Assembly (NCBI GenBank): GCA_024036415.1
Contig: JAMWET010002871.1
Coordinates: 569,001-633,000, forward strand
Length of the DNA stretch: 64,000 nucleotides
Direction of reading: 5' to 3'
Origin: Prochilodus magdalenae
Lineage: Eukaryota; Chordata; Actinopteri; Characiformes; Prochilodontidae
Made by a program: the position numbers and the translations under genes. Positions 22,801 to 34,959 of this stretch are shown here, in pieces. The first letter of the stretch is position 1; each line of letters starts with the position of its first letter. The notes beneath the pieces were generated by a model. The model was not told the DNA's origin, did no database searches, and worked only from the letters and a program-made list of their open reading frames with translations.

Positions 22801-24190
22801 GGAAGCCAAGATAGCCCAATCCAGGAAGCCTATTTTGGACATATTCGAGAAGAACCTATTTCACTGGCTAAGACCAATTTGCTTGGAGACTTTGAAGGTT
22901 CAAGACGAAGAGAAAGACCAGCTACAAGCAGTGGAATCACTGACCAGTCATGCAGTCCAGGAAATCCTGGAGAAACACTATCCATATGGTCACCATGAGT
23001 CAAAATTCGTACCTAGTATAGTAATAATCGAGATTGTACAGTGACCATTCCAGAGACCCAAACCCTGCTGGAGATCTCAGCTCATGTGAAAAACATCCAA
23101 GAGGTCAAAAGACAGAGTTAGGAGAACTCATTATGACAAATCAAGCTTCACCTCTCAATGGAAGCTCAGAAGCTTATTCTGGACGTATTCTAAGAAGAAC
23201 TGGTACACTGGCAAAGACCACGATGCTTGGAAGAGTTGAAGGTTCAAGGCGAAGAGAAAGAGCAGCTACAAGCAGTGGAATCACCGACCAGTCATTCAGT
23301 CCAGGACATCCTGGAGAAACCCTATCCATATGGTCACCATGAGTCAGAATAGGTACTTAGTATAGTAATAGCAGATCATGTGCAATGACCATTCCAGAGA
23401 CAGGTTGTGTTTAAAGGGAAACCCAGAGATCTCAGCTCATGTGCAAAACATCCAAGAGGTCAAAAGGCGGAGTTAAGAGAACTCATTATGACAAATCAAC
23501 TTCGCCTCCCAATGGAAGCCCAGATAACTGAGGAAGCTTATTCAGGACGTATTCTAAGAAGAACTGGTACACTTGAAAGGACCAAGACACTCAGAAGAGT
23601 TGAAGGTTCAAGGCAAAGAGGAAGACCAGCTACAAGCAGTCATGCAGTCCAGGAAATCCTGGAGAAACACTATCCATATGGTCACCATGAGTCAGAATTC
23701 GTACTTAGTATAGTAATAATAGAGCTTGTACAGTGACCATTCCAGAGACCCCAAACCCAATGGAGATCTCAGCTCATGTGAAAAACATCCAAGAGGTCAA
23801 AAGGCGGAGTTAAGAGAACTCATTATGACAAATCAAGCTTCGCCTCTCAATGGAAGCTCAGATAACTCAACCGAGGAAGCTTGTTCTGGACGTATTCTAA
23901 GAAGAACTGGTACAATGGCAAAGACCAAGACGCTCGGATGAGAAAGGAAGACCAGCCACAATCAGGGGAATCATTAGCCAGTCACTCAGTCCAGGCAGTT
24001 CTGGAGAAACACTTTCCATATGGTCCCCATGAGTCTGAATTGGTAGTTAATAGTAATAATAATAGGGCCTGTACAATGACCATTTCAGAGACAGGTTTTA
24101 TTCCAAGTGAAACTCACTAGAGATCTCAGCTCATGTGCAAAACATCCAAGAGGTCAAAAACACCCGGAGTTGAGAGATATCATTATGACA
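22800..24190 (+). repeat. ~345-bp tandem array from the LINE 3' coding end
   Basis: Four tandem units marked by TCCATATGGTCACCATGAGT at 22981, 23323, 23672 and (diverged) 24014, spacings 342, 349 and 342, plus a partial fifth. Each unit holds a segment translating as GRILRRTGTL followed by LGRVEGSRRRGRPATS-like text, the region just downstream of the reverse transcriptase domain in RTE-like LINEs. The 3' part of one insertion has thus been tandemly amplified. All units are frameshifted. Confidence 0.85.
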
Positions 24191-25059
24191 GCAATGATGT
24201 GACGGTTCCCCCCCGAGGGCCACATCACAGGCGACGAAGCTGGGCTATTAGAATGCATCAGTTTCACACCAGCCTCGCACATCCTTGACTTCAGAGATGT
24301 TCAGTCTTCAGACAAATGCAGATATGAGGAGTTGCTGGAGTGCCTAGAGAACATATAGGGAAGTCTATACATTCTAATGGATCAAGCTGTGTGGGAAGCG
24401 TCCTCACACAAAACGCTCCCCGAGACCATTTTTCTCCAAAGAGTCAAATTATTTATGCATGAGACAAAAGAGGCGTATTTTAGCCGTGCAGAGTTTCAAA
24501 TTAATGCCGTTCTGTAAAGCTGATAGATGGGCCTCACAGGCTCGCACTGTTCTAATGTACGCTGTATATTCATCACCACCCCTCCAACACACACACACTG
24601 CGAATCCACATTCAACCCAGCTCTCATGGATCAATGCACAAATCAAATAAACACCATCTTATGAGCTTAACCTTTGGATCTGAAATTTGATATTACGCAC
24701 AGCTCGTCTTGAGCGGAACTCGTTCCCATGCAAGAAATCCGCCTGCCGCAATTGCTCATCTTTCCCCATTTAATTTTGGCAATAAAAAAGTATTTAGCAG
24801 ATAAAGGATTTCGTGCCAGAGATGCAATCGTGTCGGCTTAATGTTTTTTCGTGAGTGACTGAAGCCGGAGTCAATAATAAACCAAGTCGGTTCCTCCCTA
24901 TCCACATCAATGTTCTCATGCAACTGGAAGTCTGCAGGTGCTTTATTATACAGAGCAGTGAGTGCCTATGGAAGGTGGGCATCGTGGTGGGTTACGTCAC
25001 ATGCTTTGGTAACACCGGTGTTAACTAATTAATATTAAGTAATGCGTTAGTTAGCATGA
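24191..25059. other. Unique non-coding stretch, candidate regulatory DNA
   Basis: About 870 bases free of recognised repeats. 24400-24560 and 24690-24850 have the AT/GC mix and motif density (AATTATTTATGCATGAGAC, TTTCAAATTAATGCC) seen in many vertebrate conserved non-coding elements. No exon evidence. Confidence 0.38.
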
Positions 25060-26330
25060 AGCAATACTTCAACAATGGAGTGTTCAACTAATGCTAGCTT
25101 AACGTGTAACAAGTAACCTACTATATGTTACAATTACCAGTTAATATGTTAAGTGAACTACATGTTACAAGTACAAGTTTACAAGTTTACTATATGTTAT
25201 AAGTACAAGTTTATATGTTAACTATATGTTATAACTACAAGTTTATATGTTAAGTCAACTACATGTTACAAGTACACGTTTACATGTTAACTATATGTTA
25301 CAAATACAAGTTTCGTGTTAAGTCAACTACAGGTTACAAGTAGAAGTTTATATGTTAACTATGTTACAAGTTCAAGTTTATATGTTAAGTTAATTACCTG
25401 TTACAAGTACAAGTTTGCATGTTCAGACAACCATATCTTACAAGTACAAATTTATGTTAAGCCAAATACATATTACAAGTTTGCATGTTAACTATACGTT
25501 ACAACAAGTACAAGTTTGAATGTTAAGTCAACTACATGTTACAAGTAGAAGTTCATATGTTAAGTATGTAACAAGTTCAAGTTAACATGTTAAGTCAACT
25601 ACATGTATCAAGTACAAGTTTGCATGTTAAGTCAACATAAGTACAAGTTTGCATTTTCCATGTTAAGTCAACTACATGTTACAAGTACTAGTTTATATTT
25701 TAACTATGTTACAAGTTTAAGTTTATATGTTAAGTCAACTACATGTTACAAGTTTACATGTTAACTATATATTACAAGAACATGTGTATATGTTAAGTCA
25801 ACTACATGTAACAAGTACAAGTTTGAAGGTTAAGTCAACTACGTCTTACAAGTAAAAATGTATATGTTATGTCAACTACATGTTACCAGTACAAGTTTGC
25901 ATGTTCAGCAAACTACTGTATATCTTACAAGTACAAATATAACTGTTAAGTCAACCTATAACAAGTACAAGTTTAATGTTAAGTTATCTACATGTTCAAG
26001 TTTATATGTTAAGTCAACTACATGTTACAAGTACAAGTTTGCATGTTCAGTCAACTGTATCTTACAAGTACAAATTTATGTTAAGTCAACTACATGTTAC
26101 AAGTAGAAGTTTATATGTTAAGTATGTAACAAGTTCAAGTTTATATGTTAAGTCAACTACATGTTACACATGCATGTTCAGCAAACTACTGTATATCTTA
26201 CAAGTACAAATGTAACTGTTAAGTCAACATATAACAAGAACAAGTTTGCATGTACAGTCAACTGTATCTTACAAGTACAAATTAATGTTAAGTCAACTAC
26301 ATGTTACAAGTACAAGTTTACATGATAACG
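25060..26330. repeat. Degenerate ~37-43-bp minisatellite
   Basis: Irregular tandem units built of ATGTTAAGTCAACTACATG and TTACAAGTACAAGTTTA, about 30 copies with many indels and partial units. The degeneracy indicates an old array. Repeating open frames across it are not genes. Confidence 0.88.
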
Positions 26331-27429
26331 TTACTGCACCAAGAAAACCTCAGGAAAAGTCCTTGTGCTGTTAACAGATTCATGTTGGACTGTAAGGCTG
26401 CCCGTTGTGTACTGACGAAGTAAGAACCCAACAACTGCTTGCTGTGAAACTGATGGGCTGACACCTTATTGCCTTAGCTAGACCTTTAGCTGCTAGCTAA
26501 CAGGCTAAAAAACAGCAAGCATGCTAAACAGCCACTCCTTGGCTTAAAGTGCAGTACTAATGCTACGAGCTGGTACGTTGCCATTGGTAATTTGGTGGTG
26601 GGACGTAATTATACAGCGAAGGTGTTTTGCGTTAAACTCTGTACATGCGGGACATGAAGCTAAAATGTTGATGAACTATATCGCTTATGGCTTATGGCTT
26701 TATTGTAGAATGCTGAACACCGGTTCACACTTCCAAAATAAGGTGGCATGAAAATAGAGCCGAAAAGTTTCAGAGAAGAAAGAAACTCATTCGTTTACCA
26801 CAGCAAATGTTCAAACAACCGATTCATGTAAATCCGTTGCATGAAAATTAAAATTAAGACAAAGTTTTTCCACATATAAAGATCCACAAAAGGTTCTCTT
26901 AAAGTTAAATATGAATATAAGAAATTGTTGATATATAAAATGTGACATACACATGTTTACTTAATTCATACGTTCCTTATTACCACTTATTACTGCATTA
27001 TTACCTATTAATAACCATGTACTACACTGGCCCTACCAGAAATATAAAAAAAATATATATATATACTGAATGTATGAATACTGAAGTATGTACCACAGAG
27101 TGGGCACGGGTATGAAACCGCATGTGTACTGCAGTGTCGTGTTGAAAGCATCTCTCCGGCCAGCTGCGATGTGAGACGGTAACACGCTTTAGCAGCTGCT
27201 GACCACTGGGCTTGGAGCACAGGCCGCTGGGCGCCGTCACATCCCTTCATCCCATCAGGCCTCAAACATGAACCCCAGCTGCTACAGCACCACTGCCAAA
27301 GTGTGTCAAACCCAACCGACGCACCTTCAGCGCGCACATTCAGCAGCCCATAACAAATAGTGAGCACCTACGGCCTTACGGAAGGACCCCTACGGCACCA
27401 AAACAGCCCACTTTGTTAGAAACGCACCT
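26331..27429. other. Non-coding stretch, nothing recognised
   Basis: About 1.1 kb. Short AT runs near 27045-27065, otherwise unique. Minus-strand frames at 27008-27367 lack domains and splice evidence. Confidence 0.35.
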
Positions 27430-27540
27430 TGCTGGGGTACATTTAGCGACTGTAGCGCATCTGTTGATGCACGGTTTGCATTAGTCATGCTCTAGCCCTT
27501 CATCAGTGGTCACCCTCTGACCACAGCACCATTAAATATC
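27430..27540 (+). repeat. Fragment of a common teleost DNA repeat
   Basis: TCTGTTGATGCACGGTTTGC, TTAGTCATGCTCTAGCCC and TTCATCAGTGGTCACC are diagnostic of a widespread fish element. Related fragments lie at 34960-35245 and 56430-56700. Truncated at both ends. Confidence 0.55.
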
Positions 27541-28143
27541 TACTTAGGTAGTAAACAATAGAAGAAGCTCAACACATTGTCAGAGCAAAGGAATAATAGA
27601 ACTGAGCGAATGTTCAGGTTTAAAACGCTTATGGTTTCAGGCATGGCAAAGATGTTCCAACAATAGCAAGCGGGCCCATAATGCACTGGCATCAAACTAA
27701 CTGAACACATGCTCCTGAACAATAAGGTACTGTTGGATGGATCCTCACACTGCTAAGACCTTTAGTTCCATGCATAGTAACAGATTCCTGGGGTTTCTGT
27801 TCTCGGTTAAAGTGGTCATTAAACTCAATCTTAGCACAAGCCCCGACATAATAGGCTAACCTAACAACGGCTTCCTAGTTCTCTCTAAAGCTTCAGGCTC
27901 TCAGCTCTCAACAGCACTGGAAATTGTACAGGTGCATTAGGCACAGCTGGAGTTCGGTCCAGCCAGGAGCGGCTCCGTGGTCTTGAAACTGACCCTCGAT
28001 CAAGGGCTCTACTGGATGGTGTTCATGCGGCCTCAACCTCATTATCAGCTGGTGGGTAAAATAGTTCCTTATCGGCCATTCATATTGCTCTTTTAGGAGC
28101 CCATAATCTGTTGCTGCAGTGGTTGTCTTTGGCAAGAGTGGTG
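27541..28143. other. Non-coding spacer
   Basis: About 600 unique bases. No feature I can name. Confidence 0.35.
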
Positions 28144-28890
28144 GTTGGTGTGGCTCAGCGGTTAACACCACTACCTGTCCGAGAGCTACCACCCCACGTG
28201 AGAGATGGGTGTTCGAGTCCCGGTCTAGGTAGCGAGTCCTGAGCTACACCAATAAGCAGCCTTGGGCAAGACTCCTAACACTGGCCCACCTGTATAACAG
28301 ACAACTTACAGGGGTTGGATAATGAAACTGAAACACCTGGTTTTAGACCACAATCATTTATTAGTATGGTGTAGGGCCTCCTTTTGCGGCCAATACAGCG
28401 TCAGTTGGTCTTGGGAATGACATATACTGCGTCCTGCACAGTGGTCAGAGGGAGTTTAAGCCATTCCTCTTGCAGGACAGTGGCCAGGTCACTACGTGAT
28501 GCTGGTGGAGGTTCGTCCTTCTTGGTGGTATGCTGACATTACCCTGGATACCGTGGCTCTTGATACATCACAAAGACTTGCTGTCTTGGTCACAGATGCG
28601 CCAGCAAGACGTGCACCAACAGTTTGTCCTCTTTTGAACTCTGGTATGTCCCATAATGCTGTGTGCATTGCAGTATTTTGAGCAGAACTGTGCTCTTACC
28701 TGCTAACTGAACCTTCACACTCTGCTCTTACTGGTGCAATGTGCAATTAATGAAGATTGGCCACCAGGCTGGTCCAATTTAGCCATGAGACCTCCCACAC
28801 TAAAATGACAGGTGTTTCAGTTTCTTTGTCCAACCCCTGTATAAGTCGCTCTGGATAAGAGCTTCAGCTAAATGCCGGAAATGGAATGGA
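28144..28890 (+). mobile_element. tRNA-derived SINE interrupted by a Tc1-type element
   Basis: The forward head has A box TGGCTCAGCGG (28151-28161) and B box TGTTCGAGTCC (28210-28220). The body runs to 28308 and resumes at 28842 with AGTCGCTCTGGATAAGAGC, the GGATA hairpin tail. Removing the 531-bp insert and one TA restores ACTTAAGTCGCTCTGG, the uninterrupted sequence expected of this SINE family. Confidence 0.9.
28309..28839 (-). mobile_element. Deleted Tc1/mariner element nested in the SINE
   Basis: 531 bp, inverted copy of the element at 10133-10668. The ends are CAGGGGTTGGATAATGAAAC and TCTTTGTCCAACCCCTG, flanked by TA on both sides (28307-28308 and 28840-28841). The internal deletion junction is the same as in the other copy. 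The transposase fragment is also truncated. Confidence 0.92.
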
Positions 28891-29284
28891 AATGGAGTTT
28901 TCAGGCGTAATTACCGAACACGGTGTTGATTATGCTTTTTGCATTTTTTAAAGTTACATAATTCATATTTTTATTCAATCTGAGACATGAAAAGCAGTGT
29001 GAATAACCACTACCTACATTGAGATACACATGCATAAGCACTGAATAACATTTAAACAACAGCTATAAAGCAACACTGACGTATTTATGAACAGCTTATG
29101 CCAGTAATGGCAAGGTGGCATGAGATAAGTGAACTCTAACATTGTTATAGTAACATAGTATTGTTATGAAGCGTTAAGTAAACATATATAATATGTTTTA
29201 ATTTAAAGTACGTCTCATATTGTATGTATGTAATTTATTCAAACGGCTAAACACCAGTAAATGATTTCCATAGCTTCTCTGACC
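28891..29284. other. AT-rich spacer
   Basis: About 395 bases of AT-rich sequence with no recognised feature. Confidence 0.35.
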
Positions 29285-29455
29285 AGTATAATAGGAGTAC
29301 CAGGTCAGATACCAGTACCAACACCAGTTCAATAGGGAACAGACCCGGACTGTAGGCAGGCCGGTTAAGCTCATGCATGCTGTGTCTATGAAGCAACTCT
29401 GTTGTAGCACATGCAGAACGAGGTCCGGCATTGCCCTGCTGAAAGAACCCTACAC
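29285..29455. mobile_element. Weak transposon-derived fragment
   Basis: TCTATGAAGCAACTCTGTTG, GCACATGCAGAACGAGGTC and CGGCATTGCCCTGCTGAAAG resemble the common fish repeat phrase GCAGAATGTGGTCTGGCATTG. The class is undecided and ends are missing. Confidence 0.4.
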
Positions 29456-29469
29456 AACCAAGACGACAA

Positions 29470-29692
29470 GATATCTCCAAAACGGTAATTTGACAGGGGA
29501 GGCCAAAAATGTCAATTTCAATGGATGTCAATGGAACCAGACGTCTTACCAAGACGTTTTGGGCCATTTCTGTCGCTGTATCCATTATGAAATGTTTCAC
29601 GCAGTGTAAACGGCATCTGCTGGGTTCAAATGATGCACGGAAGTAAAAATCAACAAACACGGGGATGATTTTCATTGGGCAGCAAAGCTATG
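29470..29692 (+). mobile_element. MITE (ATATCG family), diverged copy
   Basis: GATATCTCCAAAACGG at the left, the core TGTCAATGGAACCAGACGTC, CGCAGTGTAAACGGCATCTG and AAGTAAAAATCAACAAACAC in the family order, and a decayed right end (TTGGGCAGC). The outer end TIR is shortened. Confidence 0.75.
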
Positions 29693-30296
29693 TCTCTCTA
29701 ATATCCTAATATACACCTTTGCGTCAGTGCTACTTTTACACATATGGGGACTCATGTGCCGTGGGCTTTGATGCCCCCTACACCATGACAGATGTTGACT
29801 TTCACAGTTTTTACTGATAAGAGATAAGTCTGAGAACTCAACAAGCTGATACATGGACTCTTCTGACCACCAGCATACATTCCCACTGTCTCTCTGACCA
29901 TTGTAGATGAGCTTGGGTCCAGAGAACTCTAGGCCGCAGTTTTGAGTATACATGATTTATAGCTTTCTCTTAGTTGGGTTTCTTGATCTGGTGGCGGACT
30001 GTGCTAAGTATTATTGAGCATGGCGGCTTCTCAGGAAGTGCCGGCTAAGAGCCCAAAGGTCATGTAAAATCAACAGTAGGTTCCAGCCTCGCTCTACATA
30101 GACGGAAATGTCTCTGGGGTCCCTGAATCGTCTCACAGTATGTATGGTGGATGTGAAAGACCCAAATTCCTTCCTGTCTACTTTTGAGAAATGTGCCTAT
30201 CAAACGATTCGCTTACAGAGTTTGACCTTTAGGTCTGATGTCTCACTTGTCTCATTATGGCCAAATCTGTCCTTCCTTTTGGTTTATGTGAGGATA
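29693..30296. other. Non-coding spacer
   Basis: About 600 bases. Nothing beyond short ambiguous open frames. Confidence 0.35.
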
Positions 30297-30917
30297 TAAA
30301 CGTAATATCCAACGTAATGTCTAAACGTAATGTCCAAACGCAATTTCTAAACGTAATGTCCAACATGATGTCCAACGCAATGTCCAAATGTAATGTCTAA
30401 ACGTAATGTCCAACGCAATTTCTAAACATAATGGTTAAACGTAATGTCCAACATAACGTCCAACGCAATGTCCAAACGTAATGTCCAAACGCGATTTCTA
30501 AACGTAATGTCCAACATGATGTCCAACGCAATGTCTAAACGTAATGTCCAACGCAATGTCCGAACGTAATGTCCAACGCAATGTCTAAACGTAATGTCCA
30601 ACGCGATTTCTAAACGTAATGTCCAACGCAATGTCCAAACGTAATGTCCAAACGCGATTTCTAAACGTAATGTCCAACATGATGTCCAACGCAATGTCCA
30701 AACGTAATGTCCAACGCAATGTCTAAACGTAATGTCCAACGCAATGTCCAAATGTAATGTCCAACGCAATGTCCAAACGTAATGTCCAACGCAATGTCCA
30801 AACATGATGTCCAACGCAATGTCTAAACGTAATGTCTAAACGTAATGCCCAACATAATGTCCAAGCGTAATGTCCAACGTAATGTCCAACGTAATGTCCA
30901 AACGCAATGTCCAAATG
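30297..30917. repeat. ~12/25-bp minisatellite (AATGTCCAACGC type)
   Basis: Alternating AACGTAATGTCCAA and CGCAATGTCCA modules with occasional CGATTTCTAAACG and CATGATGTCC variants, about 50 modules. CpG occurs at nearly every junction (AACG, CGCA). Trp-Thr-Leu-rich reading frames on the minus strand are a product of the repeat. Confidence 0.92.
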
Positions 30918-31919
30918 AGAGAAGCCTGAAGTGAGTCCACCAATCAGGGTAATTGTCTCCTAGGCCATGACAACTACATGCCAGAAGCACCAGAATTCCC
31001 ACATCCACTCACTTCATTCTGGGCTGCTTGGCTAGAAGACGACTAACACAAATTGAGCATGGCAACAGTCGGCTCTGCACCGAGAAGCTCCGGTCAATAA
31101 CCTGAATCTCAGTACAGCACCTGACATTTAACCCACGCAGGCTAGACCCCGATAACACATGCATCCAAACACGCCGGCTGCATTTCCGGCCGGAGTTTAA
31201 CAGAGATTGGCGTTTGTGTACCCAGTAACGTGGCAGACAAAAGCGGAGAAGGTCACGAGCAGCTTCTCCTAAACACGGCCACCGTTGCTTTGGCGTAACC
31301 TTTCGGAGCCAATTAAAGTCTTTTATCAGTGCCATGTCCCCGGAGCGAGGCATCACTGGACGATTACCAGGCGTAATTTACATCACAATGATGGACGACG
31401 GCTATAACGTTTGTTTTATGACACCATCAGCTCTTTACAATGTCTTCTGAAATTAATTTCATTAAAATTACTACCCCGGAATATTAAACCATTTCATGTG
31501 CCAGTGGCTCGACAACATAACCACAACGAGGACCATAATGATTTTTCGTGACAGAGCGTCACTCGGCCCTGTCCAACTTCAAACGAGCGCCTCTGCTCCC
31601 TCTCTTGCTGGCACTGAGGCGTAGAAAATGGGTTAGGGGGTTGGAACCATCAGAGGCTTCATAGCGCGCTGATGTAACGATACCAGAGAGTCAGGACACT
31701 CCTGGGATTTTTAGGGATTTGGGATAATACTGGGAGAACAGTGTTCAGAGCAGTGCTAGAACCGGACGTCTATAGACGCCTGAGATATCTGAGATGCTGC
31801 TTTACTACTTTACTAAGTTCCTTTAAGATAGTGTATGCTAATGAGCCCTCTTCTGATTGGCTGTCTTTTAACGCCTCTCAGTCAGAAAGCAGCCCAGGAT
31901 AAACAGTTTGGCATTAAGG
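30918..31919. other. Unique non-coding stretch
   Basis: About 1 kb, no recognised repeat. 31360-31560 has TAATTT/ATTAAAAT motifs and mixed composition that would fit a conserved non-coding element, but this is not testable here. Confidence 0.35.
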
Positions 31920-32450
31920 AGCAGGGCTACACAGCTGTAGGCTATAAACTGCTGAACAGGTGGGGTTAAACTGCTGTAAGATGAATAGGTGGGGCTAAAC
32001 TGATGTAGGCTACAGGGGTGAAGCTAAACTGCTGGAGGTAGAATGAGTAGGGCTAAACTGTTGTAGGCTGAACGGATGGGGGTTAACGGCTATAGGCTGA
32101 AAGGGAAGGCCAAAACCTGTATAACCTGACTGGGTGGAGCTACACTGCCATATGCTAAATGGGCGGGGCTAAACTGCTGTAGGTAGAATGAGTAGGCTAA
32201 ACTGTTGTAGGCTGAATGGATGGGGTAAGCTGCTATAGGCTGAAAGGGAAGGCCCGAACCTGTATAACCTGACTGGGTGGAGCTACACTCCCATATGCTA
32301 AATGGGTGGGGCTAAACTGCTGTAGGTAGAATTAGTAGGGCTAAACTGTTGTAGGCTGAACGGATGGGGGTTAACGGCTACAGGCTGAAAGGGAAGGCCA
32401 AAACCTGTATAACCTGACTGGAGGCCATATGGAGCTAAACTGCTGTAGTA
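31920..32450. repeat. 144-bp tandem repeat, ~3 units
   Basis: GAAAGGGAAGGCC markers at 32098, 32242 and 32386 show an exact 144-base period. Each unit holds two or three GGGGCTAAACTGCTGTAGG-like submodules plus an ACCTGTATAACCTGACTGG segment. The submodule is shared with the array that follows. Confidence 0.88.
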
Positions 32451-32454
32451 TGTA

Positions 32455-33830
32455 AATCAAAACCGCTGTAGGCTACAATGAAGGCCTTCCGTAGGATAAA
32501 TGGGTGGGGCTGTAGAATACAGAGGTGAAGCTAGCCGTCTGTAGGATAAATGGGTGGGGCTAAACTGCTGTAGATGTAGATAAGCTGCTGTAGAATACAG
32601 AGGTGAAGCTAGCCTGCCGTAGGATAAATGGGTGGGGCTAAACTGCTGTAGATGTAGATAAGCTGCTGTAGGATACAGAGGTGAAGCTAGCCTGCCGTAG
32701 GATAAATGGGCGGGGCTAAACTGCTGTAGATGTAGATAAGCTGCTGTAGAATACAAAGGTGAAGCTAGTCGTCTGTAGGATAAATGGGCGGGGCTAAACT
32801 GCTGTAGATGTAGATAAGCTGCTGTAGGATACAGAGGTGAAGCTAGCCTTCCATAGGATAAATGGGCGGGGCTAAACTGCTGTAGTATGTAAATAAACCG
32901 CTGTAGGATACAGAGGTGAAGCTAGCCTTCCGTAGGATAAATGGGTGGGGCTAAACTGCTGTAGATGTAGATAAGCTGCTGTAGAATACAGAGGTGAAGC
33001 TAGCCGTCTGTAGGATAAATGGGTGGGGCTAAACTGCTGTAGATGTAGATAAGCTGCTGTAGGATACAGAGGTGAAGCTAGCCTGCTGTAGGATAAATGG
33101 GCGGGGCTAAACTGCTGTAGATGTAGATAAACTGCTGTAGAATACAGAGGTGAAGCTAGCCTGCCGTAGGATAAATGGGCGGGGCTAAACTGCTGTAGAT
33201 GTAGATAAACTGCTGTAGGATACAGAGGTGAAGCTAGCCTTCCGTAGGATAAATGGGTGGGGCTAAACTGCTGTAGATGTAGATAAACTGCTGTAGGATA
33301 CAGAGGTGAAGCTAGCCTTCCGTAGGATAAATGGGTGGGGCTAAACTGCTGTAGATGTAGATAAACTGCTGTAGGATACAGAGGTGAAGCTAGCCTGCCG
33401 TAAGATAAATGGGCGGGGCTAAACTGCTGTAGATGTAGATAAGCTGCTGTAGAATACAGAGGTGAAGCTAGCCGTCCGTAGGATAAACGGGCGGGGCTAA
33501 ACTGCTGTAGATGTAGATAAGCTGCTGTAGAATACAGAGGTGAAGCTAGCCTGCCGTAGGATAAAAGGGCGGGGCTAAACTGCTGTAGATGTAGATAAGC
33601 TGCTGTAGAATACAGAGGTGAAGCTAGCCTGCCGTAGGATAAACGGGCGGGGCTAAACTGCTGTAATATGTATATAAGCTGCTGTAGGATACAGAGGTGA
33701 AGCTAGCTTTCCGTAGGATAAATGGGTGGGGCTGAACTGCTGTAGATGTAGATAAGCTGTGGTAGGATACAGAGGTAAAGCTAGCCTTCTGTAGGATAAA
33801 TGGGTGGGGCTAGAAACCACTGTAGGTTGG
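32455..33830. repeat. 78-bp minisatellite, ~17 units
   Basis: Units of 78 bases combining GATACAGAGGTGAAGCTAGC, CGTAGGATAAATGGGTGGGG and CTAAACTGCTGTAGATGTAG. As 78 is divisible by 3, it gives a minus-strand frame with a 26-residue repeat (LHLQQFSPTHLSY). It is uninterrupted only by chance and lacks start context, so it is not a gene. Confidence 0.95.
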
Positions 33831-34959
33831 GGTGGGTTCAAATGCTGGGCGACCCTGCACTGGGTGGGGTTTAAATGCTACAGCCTGCATGGCTGTTGGC
33901 TATGCATGACCGATATGGTAAGTCCTTTATATTATAACGCAAAAGAAAATTCACTTTCCATAACATGGAACATTTACCACATATTAAACATCATAAATAA
34001 TAAACAGTATATCATTCTATAGCTTTATATGGGCTGCATATCTATTTAATCACGGAAATGATCACAATGCTATCAACTTTCCCCGCCCGTCTCATGCGTT
34101 CGGCTATGCGGATATGCTGGCTGATGTAATTATATAATAATATATAGGGGTATGCCTGCGCGTAGGAGGAGGGGGCCGACTTCCCGCGCGAGGCACACTG
34201 AAGCTCCTGACTGACTGACGCATGTTTATCACCAGACGACAAATATTTACACAGACATCAGTCTGGGTTTGGTGGCAATCTTTTCTATCCGCTCCTCTCC
34301 TCCCTCCCTCCCTCCCCTCCTTCGCCCTCTCTCCCTCTCTTTCCCTCCCACTCTCTGTGTGCGCGCCCATCCAGAAACACAGGGAGAGACTGATAATGCA
34401 TTCTTTACTGATGCCAGTGTTTTCAATGGCTCCATCCCCACCGCTGCGCTCATGCCAACCACCGATACTTTCCAATGTTTGGATATAGATAGCTTCATTC
34501 CATTTGTTTTCTGCTTTTGGTATTTGATGAAAATGTGTTTTTCTTTCCACATACTTCCACTTTCTTTTCTCTAGTCCATCGGATTCTTTTACAAGAGCTC
34601 CACTTTCCCAGCAAAAGCCGGAAACCACCTTTTAATAACGCAACTCCCAGTTACAACGGCCATCGAGTGCAAGGTATAACCAGGGATGTTTTTCCAAACC
34701 TCCAAAGTTCAGTCATAGAAGTTGGTTACTGTCCCACATCCAATGATGTTGAGGGTCTGGATGGTCCATTGGTCTGAGAACACCAGCAACTCCTTGAATT
34801 GATTTGCAAATGTTCCTCTTGCATATTTAATTTACTGCCCAACAGGTTCCTTGTAGCTACACGTCCTTTCAGACCCACAGTATGTAATGGCAAATGAATA
34901 ACTTGCACTTTATGTAATAAATGAAGGGTGGTCTCTGACATCTGCACGGTACCATATGT
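33831..34959. other. Unique stretch with CpG cluster and CT-rich tract
   Basis: 34080-34230 has a local CpG cluster (CCCCGCCCG, GCCTGCGCG, TTCCCGCGCGAGG) followed by a pyrimidine-rich tract at 34280-34360. An overlapping minus-strand frame (34104-34628) and plus-strand frames have no domain. The cluster could be a small promoter-like or regulatory segment in intron 1. Unproven. Confidence 0.38.

Noticed and set aside
30422..31008. Trp/Thr/Leu/Asp-rich minus-strand frames
   Set aside because: Translation of the 25-bp minisatellite.
32457..33841. Minus-strand frames with a 26-residue repeat
   Set aside because: The 78-bp minisatellite unit is a multiple of three, which keeps a frame open. No start context or domain.
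34104..34628. 174-codon minus-strand frame with CpG-rich 3' part
   Set aside because: No recognised domain. The frame crosses a GA-rich tract, and other frames are open too.
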